Positions 44,576 through 53,598 of a stretch of DNA of 64,000 nt are shown here, in pieces. Origin of the DNA: Ferrimonas futtsuensis DSM 18154 (GTDB lineage Bacteria > Pseudomonadota > Gammaproteobacteria > Enterobacterales > Shewanellaceae); contig NZ_AUGL01000019.1 of assembly GCF_000422645.1 (NCBI RefSeq), positions 1 to 64,000 on the forward strand, written 5' to 3'. The translations under genes and the position numbers were made by a program. How positions within the stretch are numbered: the stretch's first letter is position 1; each line of letters opens with the position of its first letter. The notes under the pieces are model-generated. The model worked only from the letters and a program-made list of their open reading frames with translations, did no database searches and was not told the DNA's origin.

Positions 44576-44588
44576 ATCAAATTTTGAT
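44576..44588. promoter_or_regulatory. Palindrome ATCAAA-T-TTTGAT
   Basis: A 13-bp palindrome in the AT-rich 388-bp gap 44,425-44,812. The half-sites are inverted relative to an FNR site. Possibly chance. Apart from this and the next entry I see no gene in this gap. Confidence 0.25.
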
Positions 44589-44769
44589 TAAAAATGAGAG
44601 GTGGTGACAGGGTCAGATAATCACAAATTATTGATGTTATTGCTCTAAATATAATATTTTTTGAAGCTCTGGATTTCGTTTTCTGCAATTCTGGATTGAA
44701 TTTTGGAATTGTTAACAAAGCCAGTGATGGCTAACTGAACATCGTGGCCAAAAGGTGGTCAGATTGAGC

Positions 44770-44785
44770 TTGCATAACTATGCAA
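44770..44785. promoter_or_regulatory. Palindrome TTGCATA-AC-TATGCAA
   Basis: A perfect 16-bp inverted repeat 27 bases upstream of the sugar-dehydrogenase-like ATG; TTGAGC at 44,764 abuts it. Likely operator for that gene. Confidence 0.45.
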
Positions 44786-44812
44786 TCTTAGTCGTGCTGC
44801 CAGGGAGGAAAA

Positions 44813-45913
44813 ATGGGAAGCGTCACACTGTTGATCATCGCCGCGGCAACGGCGGTTTCGTCGGCTCAACTGCCACAAGGGTTTTCATTGACTCAGGTCG
44901 CCGAGGCAGACAACGCCCGGCAGATGGCCTGGGGCAGTAAGGGCACCCTGTTTGTCGGCAGTCGGAAAGCCGGCAAGGTCCATGCTCTGCAGGACCAGGA
45001 TGGCGATGGCGTCTACGAGACCCGGCACACAGTGGCCCAGGGGCTCTACCTTCCCTCCGGCATCGCGTTTCGCGACGATACCCTCTACGTGGCAGCGGTC
45101 AACCGCATCCTGGCTTTTCCCGAGGTGGAAACCAGGCTGGTGGCGCCGAAAATGGAGGTGGTGTACGACGGCCTGCCCAGCGATGCCCACCATGGCTGGA
45201 AGTTCATTCGTTTCGCTCCGGATGGCCGGCTGATCGTGCCGGTGGGCGCACCCTGTAATATCTGCAATCCGGCACTGCCGTATGCCAGCATTCTGGCGCT
45301 GGACCTGGACAAGGGGAGATACGAGGTTCTGGCCAAGGGGGTGCGCAACAGTGTCGGGTTCGATTTCCACCCGGACAGCGGGGAGCTCTACTTCTCCGAT
45401 AATGGCCGCGATATGATGGGGGACGATCTGCCCCCGGATGAGATCAATCGCCTGGTGACGGCGGGCAGCCACTTCGGTTACCCCTTCCTCCACGGTGCCA
45501 AGGTGGCCGATCCCAAATTCAAGGCCAGTGCGGGGCAGATGGCCGGCTTTGAAAAGCCTCTGTGGCAGCTTCAGGCCCACGTGGCGCCTCTGGGGATTCA
45601 TTTCTACCGCGGCGAGGCGTTTCCCCCTGAATACCGGGGGGCCCTGCTTATCGCCGAGCATGGCAGCTGGAATCGCAGCAGCAAGGTGGGCTATCAGGTG
45701 AGCGCCCTGATGCCTCAGGCCGACGGCAGTTGGCAATACCGGGTGATTATTGGCCCCTGGCTTGATGGAGAACAACCTTTGGCCCGTCCTGTGGCATTTC
45801 TTGAGCACCCTGATGGTTCGCTTTTGATTTCGGACGATTATAATGGTGCGGTTTACAAGCTAACTTACAACGGAATGCCGACGCAGACGGCGGATAACGA
45901 AAACAATGAGTGA
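44813..45913 (+). CDS. PQQ-type soluble sugar dehydrogenase-like beta-propeller protein
   Basis: 366 aa with a signal-like N-terminus ([13 protein letters not shown]). The propeller repeats carry [72 protein letters not shown] and [17 protein letters not shown], as in the soluble aldose/sorbosone dehydrogenase (YliI) family. PQQ use is inferred. GGGAGGAA gives a strong ribosome site. Its last 8 bases overlap the start of parC, so parC translation is probably coupled to it, an unusual arrangement for a housekeeping gene. Confidence 0.85.
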   Translation: MGSVTLLIIAAATAVSSAQLPQGFSLTQVAEADNARQMAWGSKGTLFVGSRKAGKVHALQDQDGDGVYETRHTVAQGLYLPSGIAFRDDTLYVAAVNRILAFPEVETRLVAPKMEVVYDGLPSDAHHGWKFIRFAPDGRLIVPVGAPCNICNPALPYASILALDLDKGRYEVLAKGVRNSVGFDFHPDSGELYFSDNGRDMMGDDLPPDEINRLVTAGSHFGYPFLHGAKVADPKFKASAGQMAGFEKPLWQLQAHVAPLGIHFYRGEAFPPEYRGALLIAEHGSWNRSSKVGYQVSALMPQADGSWQYRVIIGPWLDGEQPLARPVAFLEHPDGSLLISDDYNGAVYKLTYNGMPTQTADNENNE

Positions 45914-48161
45914 TGCAACTGAATTGAGCCTTGAGGGAGTGGAGCAGCGGCCGCTGCATGCCTTTACCGAAGAGGCCTACCTGAACTACTCCATGTACGT
46001 CATCATGGACCGGGCACTGCCCCACATCGGTGACGGTCTCAAGCCGGTACAGAGACGTATCATCTACGCCATGAGTGAGCTTGGCCTGTCCGCCTCTGCC
46101 AAGTACAAAAAGTCCGCCCGCACCGTGGGTGACGTGCTGGGTAAGTACCACCCCCATGGTGACAGCGCCTGTTATGAGGCGATGGTACTGATGGCGCAGC
46201 CCTTCACCTATCGCTATCCTCTGGTGGATGGCCAGGGGAACTGGGGGGCGGCGGACGATCCCAAGTCCTTCGCCGCCATGCGTTACACCGAATCCCGCCT
46301 CTCCCGTTTCTCCGAGGTTCTGCTCAGCGAGCTGGGTCAGGGCACCGTGGACTGGGGCGTCAACTTCGATGGCACCCTGAAGGAGCCTAAGAGCCTGCCG
46401 GCCCGACTGCCCCACATCCTGCTGAACGGCATCACCGGCATCGCCGTGGGGATGGCCACCGACATTCCACCCCACAACGTCCGCGAAGTGGCCAACGCCT
46501 GTGCCCATTTGCTGGACAACCCCAGAGCGGAACTGCCGGAGCTGATGACCTTTGTCAAAGGCCCTGACTACCCCACCGGAGCCGAGATCATCACCCCGGC
46601 CAATGAAATTGCCAAGATGTACGAGAGTGGCAAGGGGTCGGTGAAGATGCGGGCGGTCTACACCATAGAGCAGGGCGAGGTGGTGATCAGCGAGCTGCCC
46701 CACCAGGTGTCCGGTGGCAAGATTCTGGAACAGATCGCCGCTCAGATGCAGGCGAAGAAGCTGCCCATGGTCACCGACCTGCGCGATGAGTCTGATCATG
46801 AAAATCCCACCCGTCTGGTGGTGGTGCCCCGCTCCAACCGGGTGGACCTGGACCAGCTGATGGCGCACCTGTTCGCCACCACGGATCTGGAGAAGAGTTA
46901 CCGGGTTAACCTCAACATGCTGGGACTGGATCAGCGTCCGGCGGTGAAGGGGCTGAAAACCATTCTTGGCGAGTGGCTGGAATACCGCATGACGACGGTG
47001 CGCCGCCGGCTGGAGTACCGCCTGGACAAGGTGCTGGCCAGGTTGCACATCCTTGATGGTCTGCTTATCGCCTTCCTCAACATCGACGAAGTGATCGCCA
47101 TCATTCGCAATGAGGATGAACCCAAGCCGGTGCTGATGGCCCATTTTGGCCTGACCGAGACGCAGGCAGAAGCGATCCTCGACCTGAAGCTGCGTCATCT
47201 GGCCAAGCTGGAAGAGATGAAGATCCGCGGTGAACAGGATGAGCTGTCCAAGGAGCGGGACAAGTTGCAGTTGACCCTCTCTTCCGAACGCCGCATGAAA
47301 ACTCTGGTGAAGAAAGAGTTGCTGGCGGATGCCGAGAAGTATGGTGATGATCGCCGCAGCCCGCTTCAGGAGCGGGAGGAGGCCAAGGCCCTGACCGAGA
47401 CCGAGCTGATGCCCACCGAGGCGATCACTGTGGTGATGTCTCAAAAGGCCTGGGCTCGTCAGGCCAAGGGCCATGAGGTGGATCCGGAAACCCTCAACTA
47501 CAAGTCCGGTGATGGCTACCTGTCCCATGCCCGGGGACGCAGCAATCAACCGGTGATCTTCCTGGAGAGCTCGGGCCGAAGCTACACCACAGATGCGCAC
47601 ACTCTGCCGTCGGCCCGCAGTCAGGGGGAGCCGCTGTCCGGCCGCTTCAACCTGGTGGCGGGTGAGATGCTGGAGCACACCCTGATGGGAGACTCGGAAC
47701 AGCTCTACCTGATGGCCACCGATGCCGGATACGGTTTCGTCTGTGCCCTCAAGGAGATGATCAGCCGCAACAAGGCAGGTAAGGCCCTGCTGACCGTGCC
47801 CATCGGCTCCCGGGTGATTGTCCCGACTCCCATTGCTAACCAGGAGAGCGATCGTCTGCTGGCGATCACCACCGAGGGCCGTATGCTGCTGTTCCCCGTG
47901 GCTCAACTGCCGGTCCTGAGTAAGGGTAAGGGCAACAAGATCATCGGCATACCCACCGAGCGGGTGAAGAACCGGGAAGAATATCTGAAACATCTGGTGG
48001 TGGTGCCTGAAACCGCAGCCGTGACCCTGTGGGCGGGCAAACGCAAGCTGACCCTCAAACCCGACGACCTTGCCCACTATCAGGGCGAGCGCGGCCGCCG
48101 GGGCAACAAGTTGCCCCGAGGCCTGCAGCGGGTGGACAAACTGGAGTTAGTCAGCGAATAA
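45906..48161 (+). CDS. parC: DNA topoisomerase IV subunit A
   Basis: Breakage-reunion subunit. [20 protein letters not shown] and [13 protein letters not shown] open the catalytic domain; [16 protein letters not shown] lies in the quinolone-resistance region (with the usual S and E-type positions) and AAMRYTE holds the active tyrosine. 751 aa matches E. coli. Overlaps the preceding gene by 8 bases. Confidence 0.97.
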   Translation: MSDATELSLEGVEQRPLHAFTEEAYLNYSMYVIMDRALPHIGDGLKPVQRRIIYAMSELGLSASAKYKKSARTVGDVLGKYHPHGDSACYEAMVLMAQPFTYRYPLVDGQGNWGAADDPKSFAAMRYTESRLSRFSEVLLSELGQGTVDWGVNFDGTLKEPKSLPARLPHILLNGITGIAVGMATDIPPHNVREVANACAHLLDNPRAELPELMTFVKGPDYPTGAEIITPANEIAKMYESGKGSVKMRAVYTIEQGEVVISELPHQVSGGKILEQIAAQMQAKKLPMVTDLRDESDHENPTRLVVVPRSNRVDLDQLMAHLFATTDLEKSYRVNLNMLGLDQRPAVKGLKTILGEWLEYRMTTVRRRLEYRLDKVLARLHILDGLLIAFLNIDEVIAIIRNEDEPKPVLMAHFGLTETQAEAILDLKLRHLAKLEEMKIRGEQDELSKERDKLQLTLSSERRMKTLVKKELLADAEKYGDDRRSPLQEREEAKALTETELMPTEAITVVMSQKAWARQAKGHEVDPETLNYKSGDGYLSHARGRSNQPVIFLESSGRSYTTDAHTLPSARSQGEPLSGRFNLVAGEMLEHTLMGDSEQLYLMATDAGYGFVCALKEMISRNKAGKALLTVPIGSRVIVPTPIANQESDRLLAITTEGRMLLFPVAQLPVLSKGKGNKIIGIPTERVKNREEYLKHLVVVPETAAVTLWAGKRKLTLKPDDLAHYQGERGRRGNKLPRGLQRVDKLELVSE

Positions 48162-48172
48162 TTGAGTCACAC

Positions 48173-48204
48173 AAAAGCGAAGCCGAATGGCTTCGCTTTT
48201 TTTT
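48173..48204 (+). terminator. Terminator after parC
   Basis: AAAAGCGAAGCC-GAAT-GGCTTCGC followed by eight T residues. Confidence 0.92.
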
Positions 48205-48220
48205 ATCCCCATTGTCGTCG

Positions 48221-48238
48221 CTCTGTTATAAAACAGAG
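48221..48238. promoter_or_regulatory. Palindrome CTCTGTT-ATAA-AACAGAG
   Basis: Perfect 7-bp arms overlapping a TATAAA -10-like sequence, 53 bases before the CAT-like gene. Candidate repressor site. Confidence 0.4.
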
Positions 48239-48291
48239 GTACACTTTCAGCGGGCCACCAAGAGCCCGGTTAGCACAGAATAAAGGACATC

Positions 48292-48930
48292 ATGAAACAC
48301 CTGGATATGGAGCGCTGGCCGCGTCGTCAGCAATTTCAGTTTTTCACTCAGCTGGACCAGCCCTACTTCAGCCTTTGCGCGGACATCACCATCACCGAAC
48401 TTTTCCACCGATGTCAGCGTGACAAGCTCTCCGCCTACCACGCCATCACTCACGCCATCATGACCGTCTGTCATCAGCTGGATTGGACCCGCTGGCGAAT
48501 TCGGGGCGATCAGGTCATCGAGCATGAACGTCTCAGTGCGGGGATCACCACCCTGGGAGAAGACCGCTTGGTCCGTTTTGTTCGGGTGCCCTACTGTGAC
48601 GAGTTTGATGAGTTTTCCCGGCGGATGATGTCCCAGTCTGAGATGGCCTGGCAACGCCCCGGGCTGTTTGATGAGGCGGGCGATGGGGATGATTCCATCT
48701 ATATGTCCTGCCTGCCCTGGGTGCGCTTTACCCAGATGACCAACCCCATGCCCCTGAGTCCGGCGGACTCGGTGCCCAGGATCACCTGGGGAAAGTACGA
48801 TCAGAGCGGTGAAGAGGTGAAGGTGCCGGTGGCAGCACAGATTCATCATGGATTGGCCGATGGGCTGCACCTTGGAGAGTTTTACGAGGCATTACAGCAA
48901 CGTATCAACCAGTGTCGTCATTGGCTTTAG
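48292..48930 (+). CDS. Chloramphenicol acetyltransferase-like (CAT fold) protein
   Basis: 212 aa. The CAT active-site signature HHxxxDG is present as IHHGLADGLHLGEFY near residue 185, and the N-terminus MKHLDMERWPRRQQFQFFTQ matches the family. Substrate unknown: chromosomal CAT-like proteins are not always resistance genes, and the usual chloramphenicol-pocket residues cannot be judged by eye. AAGGA lies about 7 bases upstream. Single gene with a palindrome in its promoter region. Confidence 0.85.
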   Translation: MKHLDMERWPRRQQFQFFTQLDQPYFSLCADITITELFHRCQRDKLSAYHAITHAIMTVCHQLDWTRWRIRGDQVIEHERLSAGITTLGEDRLVRFVRVPYCDEFDEFSRRMMSQSEMAWQRPGLFDEAGDGDDSIYMSCLPWVRFTQMTNPMPLSPADSVPRITWGKYDQSGEEVKVPVAAQIHHGLADGLHLGEFYEALQQRINQCRHWL

Positions 48931-48982
48931 TCGGTGACCAATATGGGTATCAAATTTTGAGCGAACAGTTGTAACGAATTCG

Positions 48983-49011
48983 TTGAGTCGGTCACGGGGT
49001 TTGCCTATACT
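48983..49011 (+). promoter_or_regulatory. Sigma-70 promoter of plsC
   Basis: TTGAGT (48,983-48,988), 17-bp spacer, TATACT (49,006-49,011), 33 bases before the ATG. Confidence 0.72.
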
Positions 49012-49044
49012 GGGCGCCCCTGTTGTGAGGAAAAGACGTCACCG

Positions 49045-49779
49045 ATGCTGTTACTGTTGCGTTCCCTGACTTTGGCTCTGTTGTTGGTCCTGGTCTCCAC
49101 CCTTGGCCTGCTGTTGTGCCTGATTCGCCCCTTTCACCGAAACAATGTCCACTACACCGCCAAGGTGTTTGGTGCCGTGGCACCGATCCTCGGCATCAAG
49201 GTGATCCACCGCGGCGCACGCGGCGATGGTGATCCCGTGGTCTACGTGGGCAACCACCAGAACAACTTCGACCTGTTTACCCACACAGGTTCTGTACCCA
49301 AGGGCACGGTCTCCATGGGTAAGACCAGCCTGAAGTGGATCCCCTTCTTTGGCCAGCTCTACTGGCTGACCGGCAACATCCTGATCGATCGCGGAAACCG
49401 CTCCAAGGCGGTTCGCACCCTGAGGCAGGCGGCGGAGAAGATTCGCGGCAAGTCGCTCTCGGTGTGGATCTTCCCTGAAGGCACCCGTTCTCGTGGCCGG
49501 GGGTTGCTCCCCTTTAAGACCGGGGCTTTCCATACCGCCATCCAGGCCGGGGTCCCCATCGTACCGGTGATCGCCTCAGACCAGCACGGGATCAACATGA
49601 ACCGCCGTAACAACGGCGTGGTGATCGTCGAGACTCTGGAACCCATCTGCACCAAGGGCTACTCCAAGGAACAGGTTCGTGAGCTGGCGGAAGAGGTCTA
49701 CAGCCGAATGAAGCAGCGCCTGGATGAGCTGAACAGCGAGGCGATGCGACTGGCAGGGGCCAAGCCTGCTTTGGCCTGA
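49045..49779 (+). CDS. plsC: 1-acyl-sn-glycerol-3-phosphate acyltransferase
   Basis: Inner-membrane enzyme forming phosphatidic acid. An N-terminal membrane helix (LLLLRSLTLALLLVLVSTLG) precedes the HX4D motif in GNHQNNFDLF and the FPEGTRSRGRG substrate motif. 244 aa. plsC follows parC in many gammaproteobacteria; here a CAT-like gene lies between them. Confidence 0.95.
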   Translation: MLLLLRSLTLALLLVLVSTLGLLLCLIRPFHRNNVHYTAKVFGAVAPILGIKVIHRGARGDGDPVVYVGNHQNNFDLFTHTGSVPKGTVSMGKTSLKWIPFFGQLYWLTGNILIDRGNRSKAVRTLRQAAEKIRGKSLSVWIFPEGTRSRGRGLLPFKTGAFHTAIQAGVPIVPVIASDQHGINMNRRNNGVVIVETLEPICTKGYSKEQVRELAEEVYSRMKQRLDELNSEAMRLAGAKPALA

Positions 49780-49815
49780 TATACTGGCGCCAATCTTACC
49801 CATTTGGAGATGGTC

Positions 49816-50169
49816 ATGACCATTGAACAACTGATCCTCGAGCAGGAGCTGGAGAACCGCGAGATCGTGGACGCCCTGCTGGAGGACGGCTCTCAGCCAG
49901 ACGCCGAGTACGTCATCGAACACCACTTCTCCGGCTCCAACTTTGATAAGCTGGAGAAGGCTGCTGTGGACGCCTTTAAGGCGGGCTTCGAGGTGGAAGA
50001 CGCCGAAGAGCTGGAACTGGATGATGGCGCCGTGGTGTTTGCCTTCGATGCCGTGATTGAGCACAAACTCGAGGTGGAGCGTCTGAATAAGGACACCAAG
50101 ACCATGATCGAGCTGGCTGACAAGCATGGCATCCAATACGATGGCTGGGGCACCTACTTTGTAGAATAA
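49816..50169 (+). CDS. rraB: Ribonuclease E inhibitor RraB
   Basis: 117-aa acidic protein that binds the RNase E scaffold region and alters mRNA decay. TGGAGA is 5 bases before the ATG at 49,816, and [20 protein letters not shown] and [20 protein letters not shown] are typical. Strong acidic bias throughout. TGATATACT, an extended -10-like element, lies at 49,777-49,785. Confidence 0.92.
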   Translation: MTIEQLILEQELENREIVDALLEDGSQPDAEYVIEHHFSGSNFDKLEKAAVDAFKAGFEVEDAEELELDDGAVVFAFDAVIEHKLEVERLNKDTKTMIELADKHGIQYDGWGTYFVE

Positions 50170-50212
50170 GCACCCGGGTGTCATTCTCGCTCGCCAGCGA
50201 TGGCGCATGCAT

Positions 50213-50237
50213 AAAGCGCCGTCAGGCGCTTTTTTTG
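50213..50237 (+). terminator. Terminator after rraB
   Basis: AAAGCGCC-GTCA-GGCGC followed by seven T residues. Confidence 0.9.
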
Positions 50238-50398
50238 TATCTAAAAGTGGGGTCGAGCTCAGGGCTATCCCGTGGCGCCCCGATGACGGCCGCCCCGGCG
50301 TGGCTCAGTGATGAGTCTGAGTCTCTGGGCCGTCAGAGCGGTGAATGCACACGGCTGACCGAGTCCAGCCTGACCGGCGAGGTGGTTCGCTTCTGATC

Positions 50399-50427
50399 TT
50401 GAAGGCCGCAGTGGCGGAGACTATAGT
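50399..50427 (+). promoter_or_regulatory. Promoter of the 52-aa Arg-rich gene
   Basis: TTGAAG (50,399-50,404), 17-bp spacer, TATAGT (50,422-50,427), with GACTATAGTC palindromic. Twenty-five bases before the ATG. Confidence 0.68.
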
Positions 50428-50452
50428 CTGTGTCTCATAGGGGGGACAGAGT

Positions 50453-50611
50453 ATGACGGATCAGCAGCCTCATCAGGAGCGTCGTAGCATCAACCGGCGT
50501 CAGAACTCGGATCGTCGTCAATACCTGCGCTGGGAGCCCGGTAAGAAGGAGAGGCGCCGGGGATGGGGGCGTCGCAAGGAGGATGGTCTTCAGGGCTACT
50601 GGCAGGATTGA
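50453..50611 (+). CDS. Arg-rich small protein, 52 aa
   Basis: Preceded by GGGGGGA at a good ribosome-site distance and a convincing promoter. The product is very basic, with repeated Arg pairs (QERRSINRRQNSDRRQYLRW, PGKKERRRGWGRRKEDG) and an acidic C-terminal end. No known function; similar RR-rich small proteins occur in related genera, from memory. Convergent with the diguanylate cyclase gene, ending 11 bases from it. Confidence 0.65.
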   Translation: MTDQQPHQERRSINRRQNSDRRQYLRWEPGKKERRRGWGRRKEDGLQGYWQD

Positions 50612-50621
50612 TCGGCCGCAG

Positions 50622-51572
50622 TCAGCTTGCTTTGGCCAGAATACAGCGGTTGCGGCCCTGGCGCTTGGCCTCATACAGGGCTTTATCTGCCTCTTCAAAC
50701 CACACCTTATTGTTTTCCAGCCCTTGGTGATAAGGGGCATAACCGATGCTGACGGTAAAGCTGGCCGCTCCGGCGTCGGTCTCCACAGTCAATTCAGACA
50801 TGGCGCTGCGAATGCGCTCGGCCAGCATCTGTGCCTGCTCCTGAGTGGTTTCCGGAAGCAGCAGGGTAAACTCTTCACCGCCGTAGCGGGCCGCGACATC
50901 GCTCTTTCTCAACAGCTGGCTTAGCTTCTGACCTACCGCCGCCAACACCAGGTCTCCGGCACTGTGGCCCAGGGTGTCGTTGATCGACTTGAAGTGGTCG
51001 ATGTCCAGCACCATCAGGGTGGAGGGATGGCTGTATCGACGGTTGCGCTCAAACTCCTGATCCAGATGCTGTTGCCACATGCGGCGATTGGCCAGCCCGG
51101 TGAGGGTATCTATCTGACTCATCTTCGACAGCGCCTGACGGTGGTTGGCCTCGACGGTAACGTCGTACACCACCAGGGCCACATTATTCACCTCGGCTAA
51201 TCTGTTGCTCAGAGGCTGAATGGTGAGATTCTGGTACATGTATGGGCTCTGGCCGGTCACGGGGCGCGAGTTGGGAAACTTGAAGATGTAGGGCCGCTGC
51301 TCCCAGGTGGTGAAGGCGCGGTTGTTCAGCAGGAAGGCGGTCTCCAGCTTGCTGGTGAGCCACTCCTCAGGCAACTCGTCGAACAGGTCAAAGACGCGCT
51401 TGCCCCTTACCTGGGAGGCGCGAAGACCACTGTGGTTCTCCATGAAGCTGTTCCACAGATGGATGCGGTACTGACGGTCCAGCACCACCAGGCCCACTTC
51501 AATGGTCTGAACCAGCTGGGTCAGCAGGTGCAGGGCATCGAGTTCGGCGTTATGGGAGTGCTGGTTGGGCAT
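50622..51572 (-). CDS. PAS-GGDEF diguanylate cyclase
   Basis: 316 aa. An N-terminal PAS-like domain (about 20-130: GLVVLDRQYRIHLWNSFMEN) and a GGDEF domain with the active motif RYGGEEF and an allosteric I-site RKSD five residues before it, so product inhibition by c-di-GMP is expected. Begins three bases after the stop of the response-regulator gene and so is cotranscribed with it; the pair forms a two-component c-di-GMP module. Confidence 0.93.
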   Translation of the reverse strand: MPNQHSHNAELDALHLLTQLVQTIEVGLVVLDRQYRIHLWNSFMENHSGLRASQVRGKRVFDLFDELPEEWLTSKLETAFLLNNRAFTTWEQRPYIFKFPNSRPVTGQSPYMYQNLTIQPLSNRLAEVNNVALVVYDVTVEANHRQALSKMSQIDTLTGLANRRMWQQHLDQEFERNRRYSHPSTLMVLDIDHFKSINDTLGHSAGDLVLAAVGQKLSQLLRKSDVAARYGGEEFTLLLPETTQEQAQMLAERIRSAMSELTVETDAGAASFTVSIGYAPYHQGLENNKVWFEEADKALYEAKRQGRNRCILAKAS

Positions 51573-51575
51573 CGA

Positions 51576-52529
51576 TTACACCAGGTCTTTGAGTTGAGTC
51601 TGCAGCAGGGCCCAGCTTGACTGGGGCAGCAGCAGTAACAGGTCGCAATTTAGCTTATGTTGCTCCTGTCGGTAGCTGATTTCAATGGCGTAGACCTCTC
51701 CGCTAAGGCTGTTCACCTCTTTGGAGTGGCGCCAGATGATCGGCGGGCTTTGGCTGAATGTGACATGCAACTGTTCTGACAGGCTGTTTAGGAAAGCACC
51801 GAACAGCAGGTTGGCAGCATCCATCAGGATCTCCTCCTGCTGGGCGGCGGTTTCGCCCTTGAGGCCAAACAGCCGACTGAGATCGGTTTCATTGATGTCG
51901 TGGAACAGCAGCAACGCCTCGCCGGCGATGCCGGCGCCGATGAAGCCCTGGCTGAGGATCTGGGTGTACTGGCCTTGCCGGGCGGAGGTGAGCATCATCT
52001 CCAGGTCGCGGCTGCTCCAGTGGGAGACCTTGGGTACCGGCAGGTGAACAAAGTCATCGATCACCTTGGCCAGCAGCGACGCGGTGCGACCCATGGCGAC
52101 GTTGCAAATCTCGCGCAGGGCGTCCTCCAGGCTGACGCTGCCCGTTTCCACCGAGGCTGTTTCCGTGCCAGTCTCGATCTGCAGCCTGGCCAGTGCCGAG
52201 GCCAGTTCTGCGTTATTAACCGGCTTCTTGATGAAGTCCAGGGCGCCCAGCGCCTTCACCCGAGTCAGCGCCTGGGGTTGGATATCGGCGGAAACCACGA
52301 TAGTCTGAGGCTTAGAGGTCTGACCAGAGAGGGCTTCCAGGACTTGATAGCCATCCAGGCCTGGCATATTGAGATCGAGAAACAGCAGTTCATAGTTGGA
52401 CTGATTCAACATCTCAAGGGCCCGCTCGCCGTTTTCGGCGAAGGCTATGTCACTGCAAAGGCCCGACGGCAAAGTTCTGGCCAGTTGCTTACGGGCCAGC
52501 GCAGAGTCATCGCAAATTAGAACCTTAAT
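51576..52529 (-). CDS. Response regulator with CheC/CheX-like output domain, ATT start
   Basis: 317 aa. The receiver needs the acidic pair in IKVLICDDSALARKQL, which lies upstream of the first TTG (52,472). No ATG, GTG or TTG occurs between the in-frame stop near 52,565 and that segment, but GGGAGG followed by 7 bases precedes ATT at 52,529-52,527, so ATT is the likely start codon. The receiver (to about residue 120) has LLFLDLNMPGLDGY with the phosphoacceptor. The C-terminal part has LREICNVAMGRTASLLAKVI (E-X2-N) and a second MDAANLLFGAFLNSL, as in the CheC/CheX phosphatases. Upstream of the diguanylate cyclase. Confidence 0.8.
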   Translation of the reverse strand: MKVLICDDSALARKQLARTLPSGLCSDIAFAENGERALEMLNQSNYELLFLDLNMPGLDGYQVLEALSGQTSKPQTIVVSADIQPQALTRVKALGALDFIKKPVNNAELASALARLQIETGTETASVETGSVSLEDALREICNVAMGRTASLLAKVIDDFVHLPVPKVSHWSSRDLEMMLTSARQGQYTQILSQGFIGAGIAGEALLLFHDINETDLSRLFGLKGETAAQQEEILMDAANLLFGAFLNSLSEQLHVTFSQSPPIIWRHSKEVNSLSGEVYAIEISYRQEQHKLNCDLLLLLPQSSWALLQTQLKDLV

Positions 52530-52588
52530 GGTGGTGCCTCCCTGCCCAGGGTCTAAATGACCTTTTTATCGAAACTTGTAAAAAGAGC

Positions 52589-52617
52589 ATTCTATTGAAT
52601 TAATTTATAAATGTCAT
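52589..52617 (-). promoter_or_regulatory. Promoter of the response regulator-cyclase operon
   Basis: Minus strand: ATGACA (52,617-52,612), 17-bp spacer, TAGAAT (52,594-52,589). The start point would be near 52,582, leaving a 53-nt leader that has no in-frame ATG/GTG/TTG, which supports the ATT start. Confidence 0.62.
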
Positions 52618-52658
52618 GATCTTGACGGTGATGAATTTCTGACAACTAAGGAGTGGTT

Positions 52659-53447
52659 ATGTCGGAAAAAGTAATTTTAAGTGTTGAGGACGGCATCGCC
52701 CTGGTGGAGATGAATCGTCCGGATAAGTGTAATGCCCTGGACTATGACCTGTTCAAGGCCTTGGTAGCTGTACAAAAACGCATCGCGGGCATGAGAGAGG
52801 TCCGTGCCGTTATCCTGACCGGGCGAGGTAAGGATTTCTGCTCAGGCATAGACATAAAGTCCATGTTTACCTCCCCTTCAATCGCGATGAAGTTGCTGTT
52901 TAAACTCTGGCCCTGGCAGGCGAATCGTGCCCAGAGAGTCAGCACCGGCTGGCGAGAGTTGCCGGTGCCGGTCATCGCCTCCATCCATGGACGCTGCTGG
53001 GGCGGGGGGATGCAGATTGCCCTGGGGGCGGACTTCCGTATTGCCGAGTCTGACGCCACTCTGGCGGTGATGGAGGGACGCTGGGGGTTGATCCCCGATA
53101 TGGGCGGGACCCTGGCGCTGCGGGAGCAGATGCCTCAGGACCAGGCCTTGATGCTCTCCATGCTGGCGGAGCAGGTCAGCGCCGACGAGGCGCTCAGGTT
53201 GAATCTGGTCACCGAAGTGGTGGAGGACGCCATGGCCCGCAGTCAGGCGCTGGCCAAGGCGCTGGCACAGCGTTCGCCCAATGCCCTGGCGGAGGTCAAG
53301 AGGCTGTACAAGACCCGGGGATTCGGTTCCAATGGCTCGGTTCTTTTGGGTGAGACTCTGGGTCAGATAAAAGCAATGTTTTCGAAAAACCAGAGAATTG
53401 CTGTGGCCAGACAACAGGGAAAAGAGCGGAATTATCTGCCGCGATAA
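52659..53447 (+). CDS. Crotonase/enoyl-CoA hydratase family protein
   Basis: 262 aa. AAGGAG is 5 bases before the ATG at 52,659. The fold markers are GRGKDFCSGIDIKSM and SIHGRCWGGGMQIALGADFR, with EGRWGLIPDMGG at the position of the second catalytic region. Aspartate rather than glutamate there suggests isomerase-type or other chemistry. Second crotonase in the window; no beta-oxidation partner adjoins either. Substrate unknown. Confidence 0.85.
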   Translation: MSEKVILSVEDGIALVEMNRPDKCNALDYDLFKALVAVQKRIAGMREVRAVILTGRGKDFCSGIDIKSMFTSPSIAMKLLFKLWPWQANRAQRVSTGWRELPVPVIASIHGRCWGGGMQIALGADFRIAESDATLAVMEGRWGLIPDMGGTLALREQMPQDQALMLSMLAEQVSADEALRLNLVTEVVEDAMARSQALAKALAQRSPNALAEVKRLYKTRGFGSNGSVLLGETLGQIKAMFSKNQRIAVARQQGKERNYLPR

Positions 53448-53558
53448 AACCCTGACGATGTCATTTTTATCTGCCAGAAGTTTGCTGGAAATGGCGAATG
53501 CAGGTCAGGGCAAAAAATACTGACTGAATGAGCGGATGTTTAGCGCAACTGGCATAAA

Positions 53559-53592
53559 AAAAACGCCCCGCATTGGCGGGGCGTTTTCTTTT
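53559..53592. terminator. Bidirectional terminator between the 52,659 gene and rpoD
   Basis: AAAACGCCCCGC-ATT-GGCGGGGCGTTTT, with A run on one side and T-rich tail on the other. Confidence 0.92.
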
Positions 53593-53598
53593 TCTGAA

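Noticed and set aside
44576-44588. FNR site upstream of the sugar-dehydrogenase-like gene
   Set aside because: The half-sites are in the opposite order (ATCAAA...TTTGAT) with wrong spacing, so it is not an FNR site.
45747-48077. 776-codon open frame on the minus strand
   Set aside because: Antisense shadow of parC, with low-complexity His/Gln-rich translation and no motifs.
50178-50396. 72-codon frame downstream of rraB
   Set aside because: It spans the rraB terminator, has no ribosome site, and a shorter internal start at 50,282 also lacks one.
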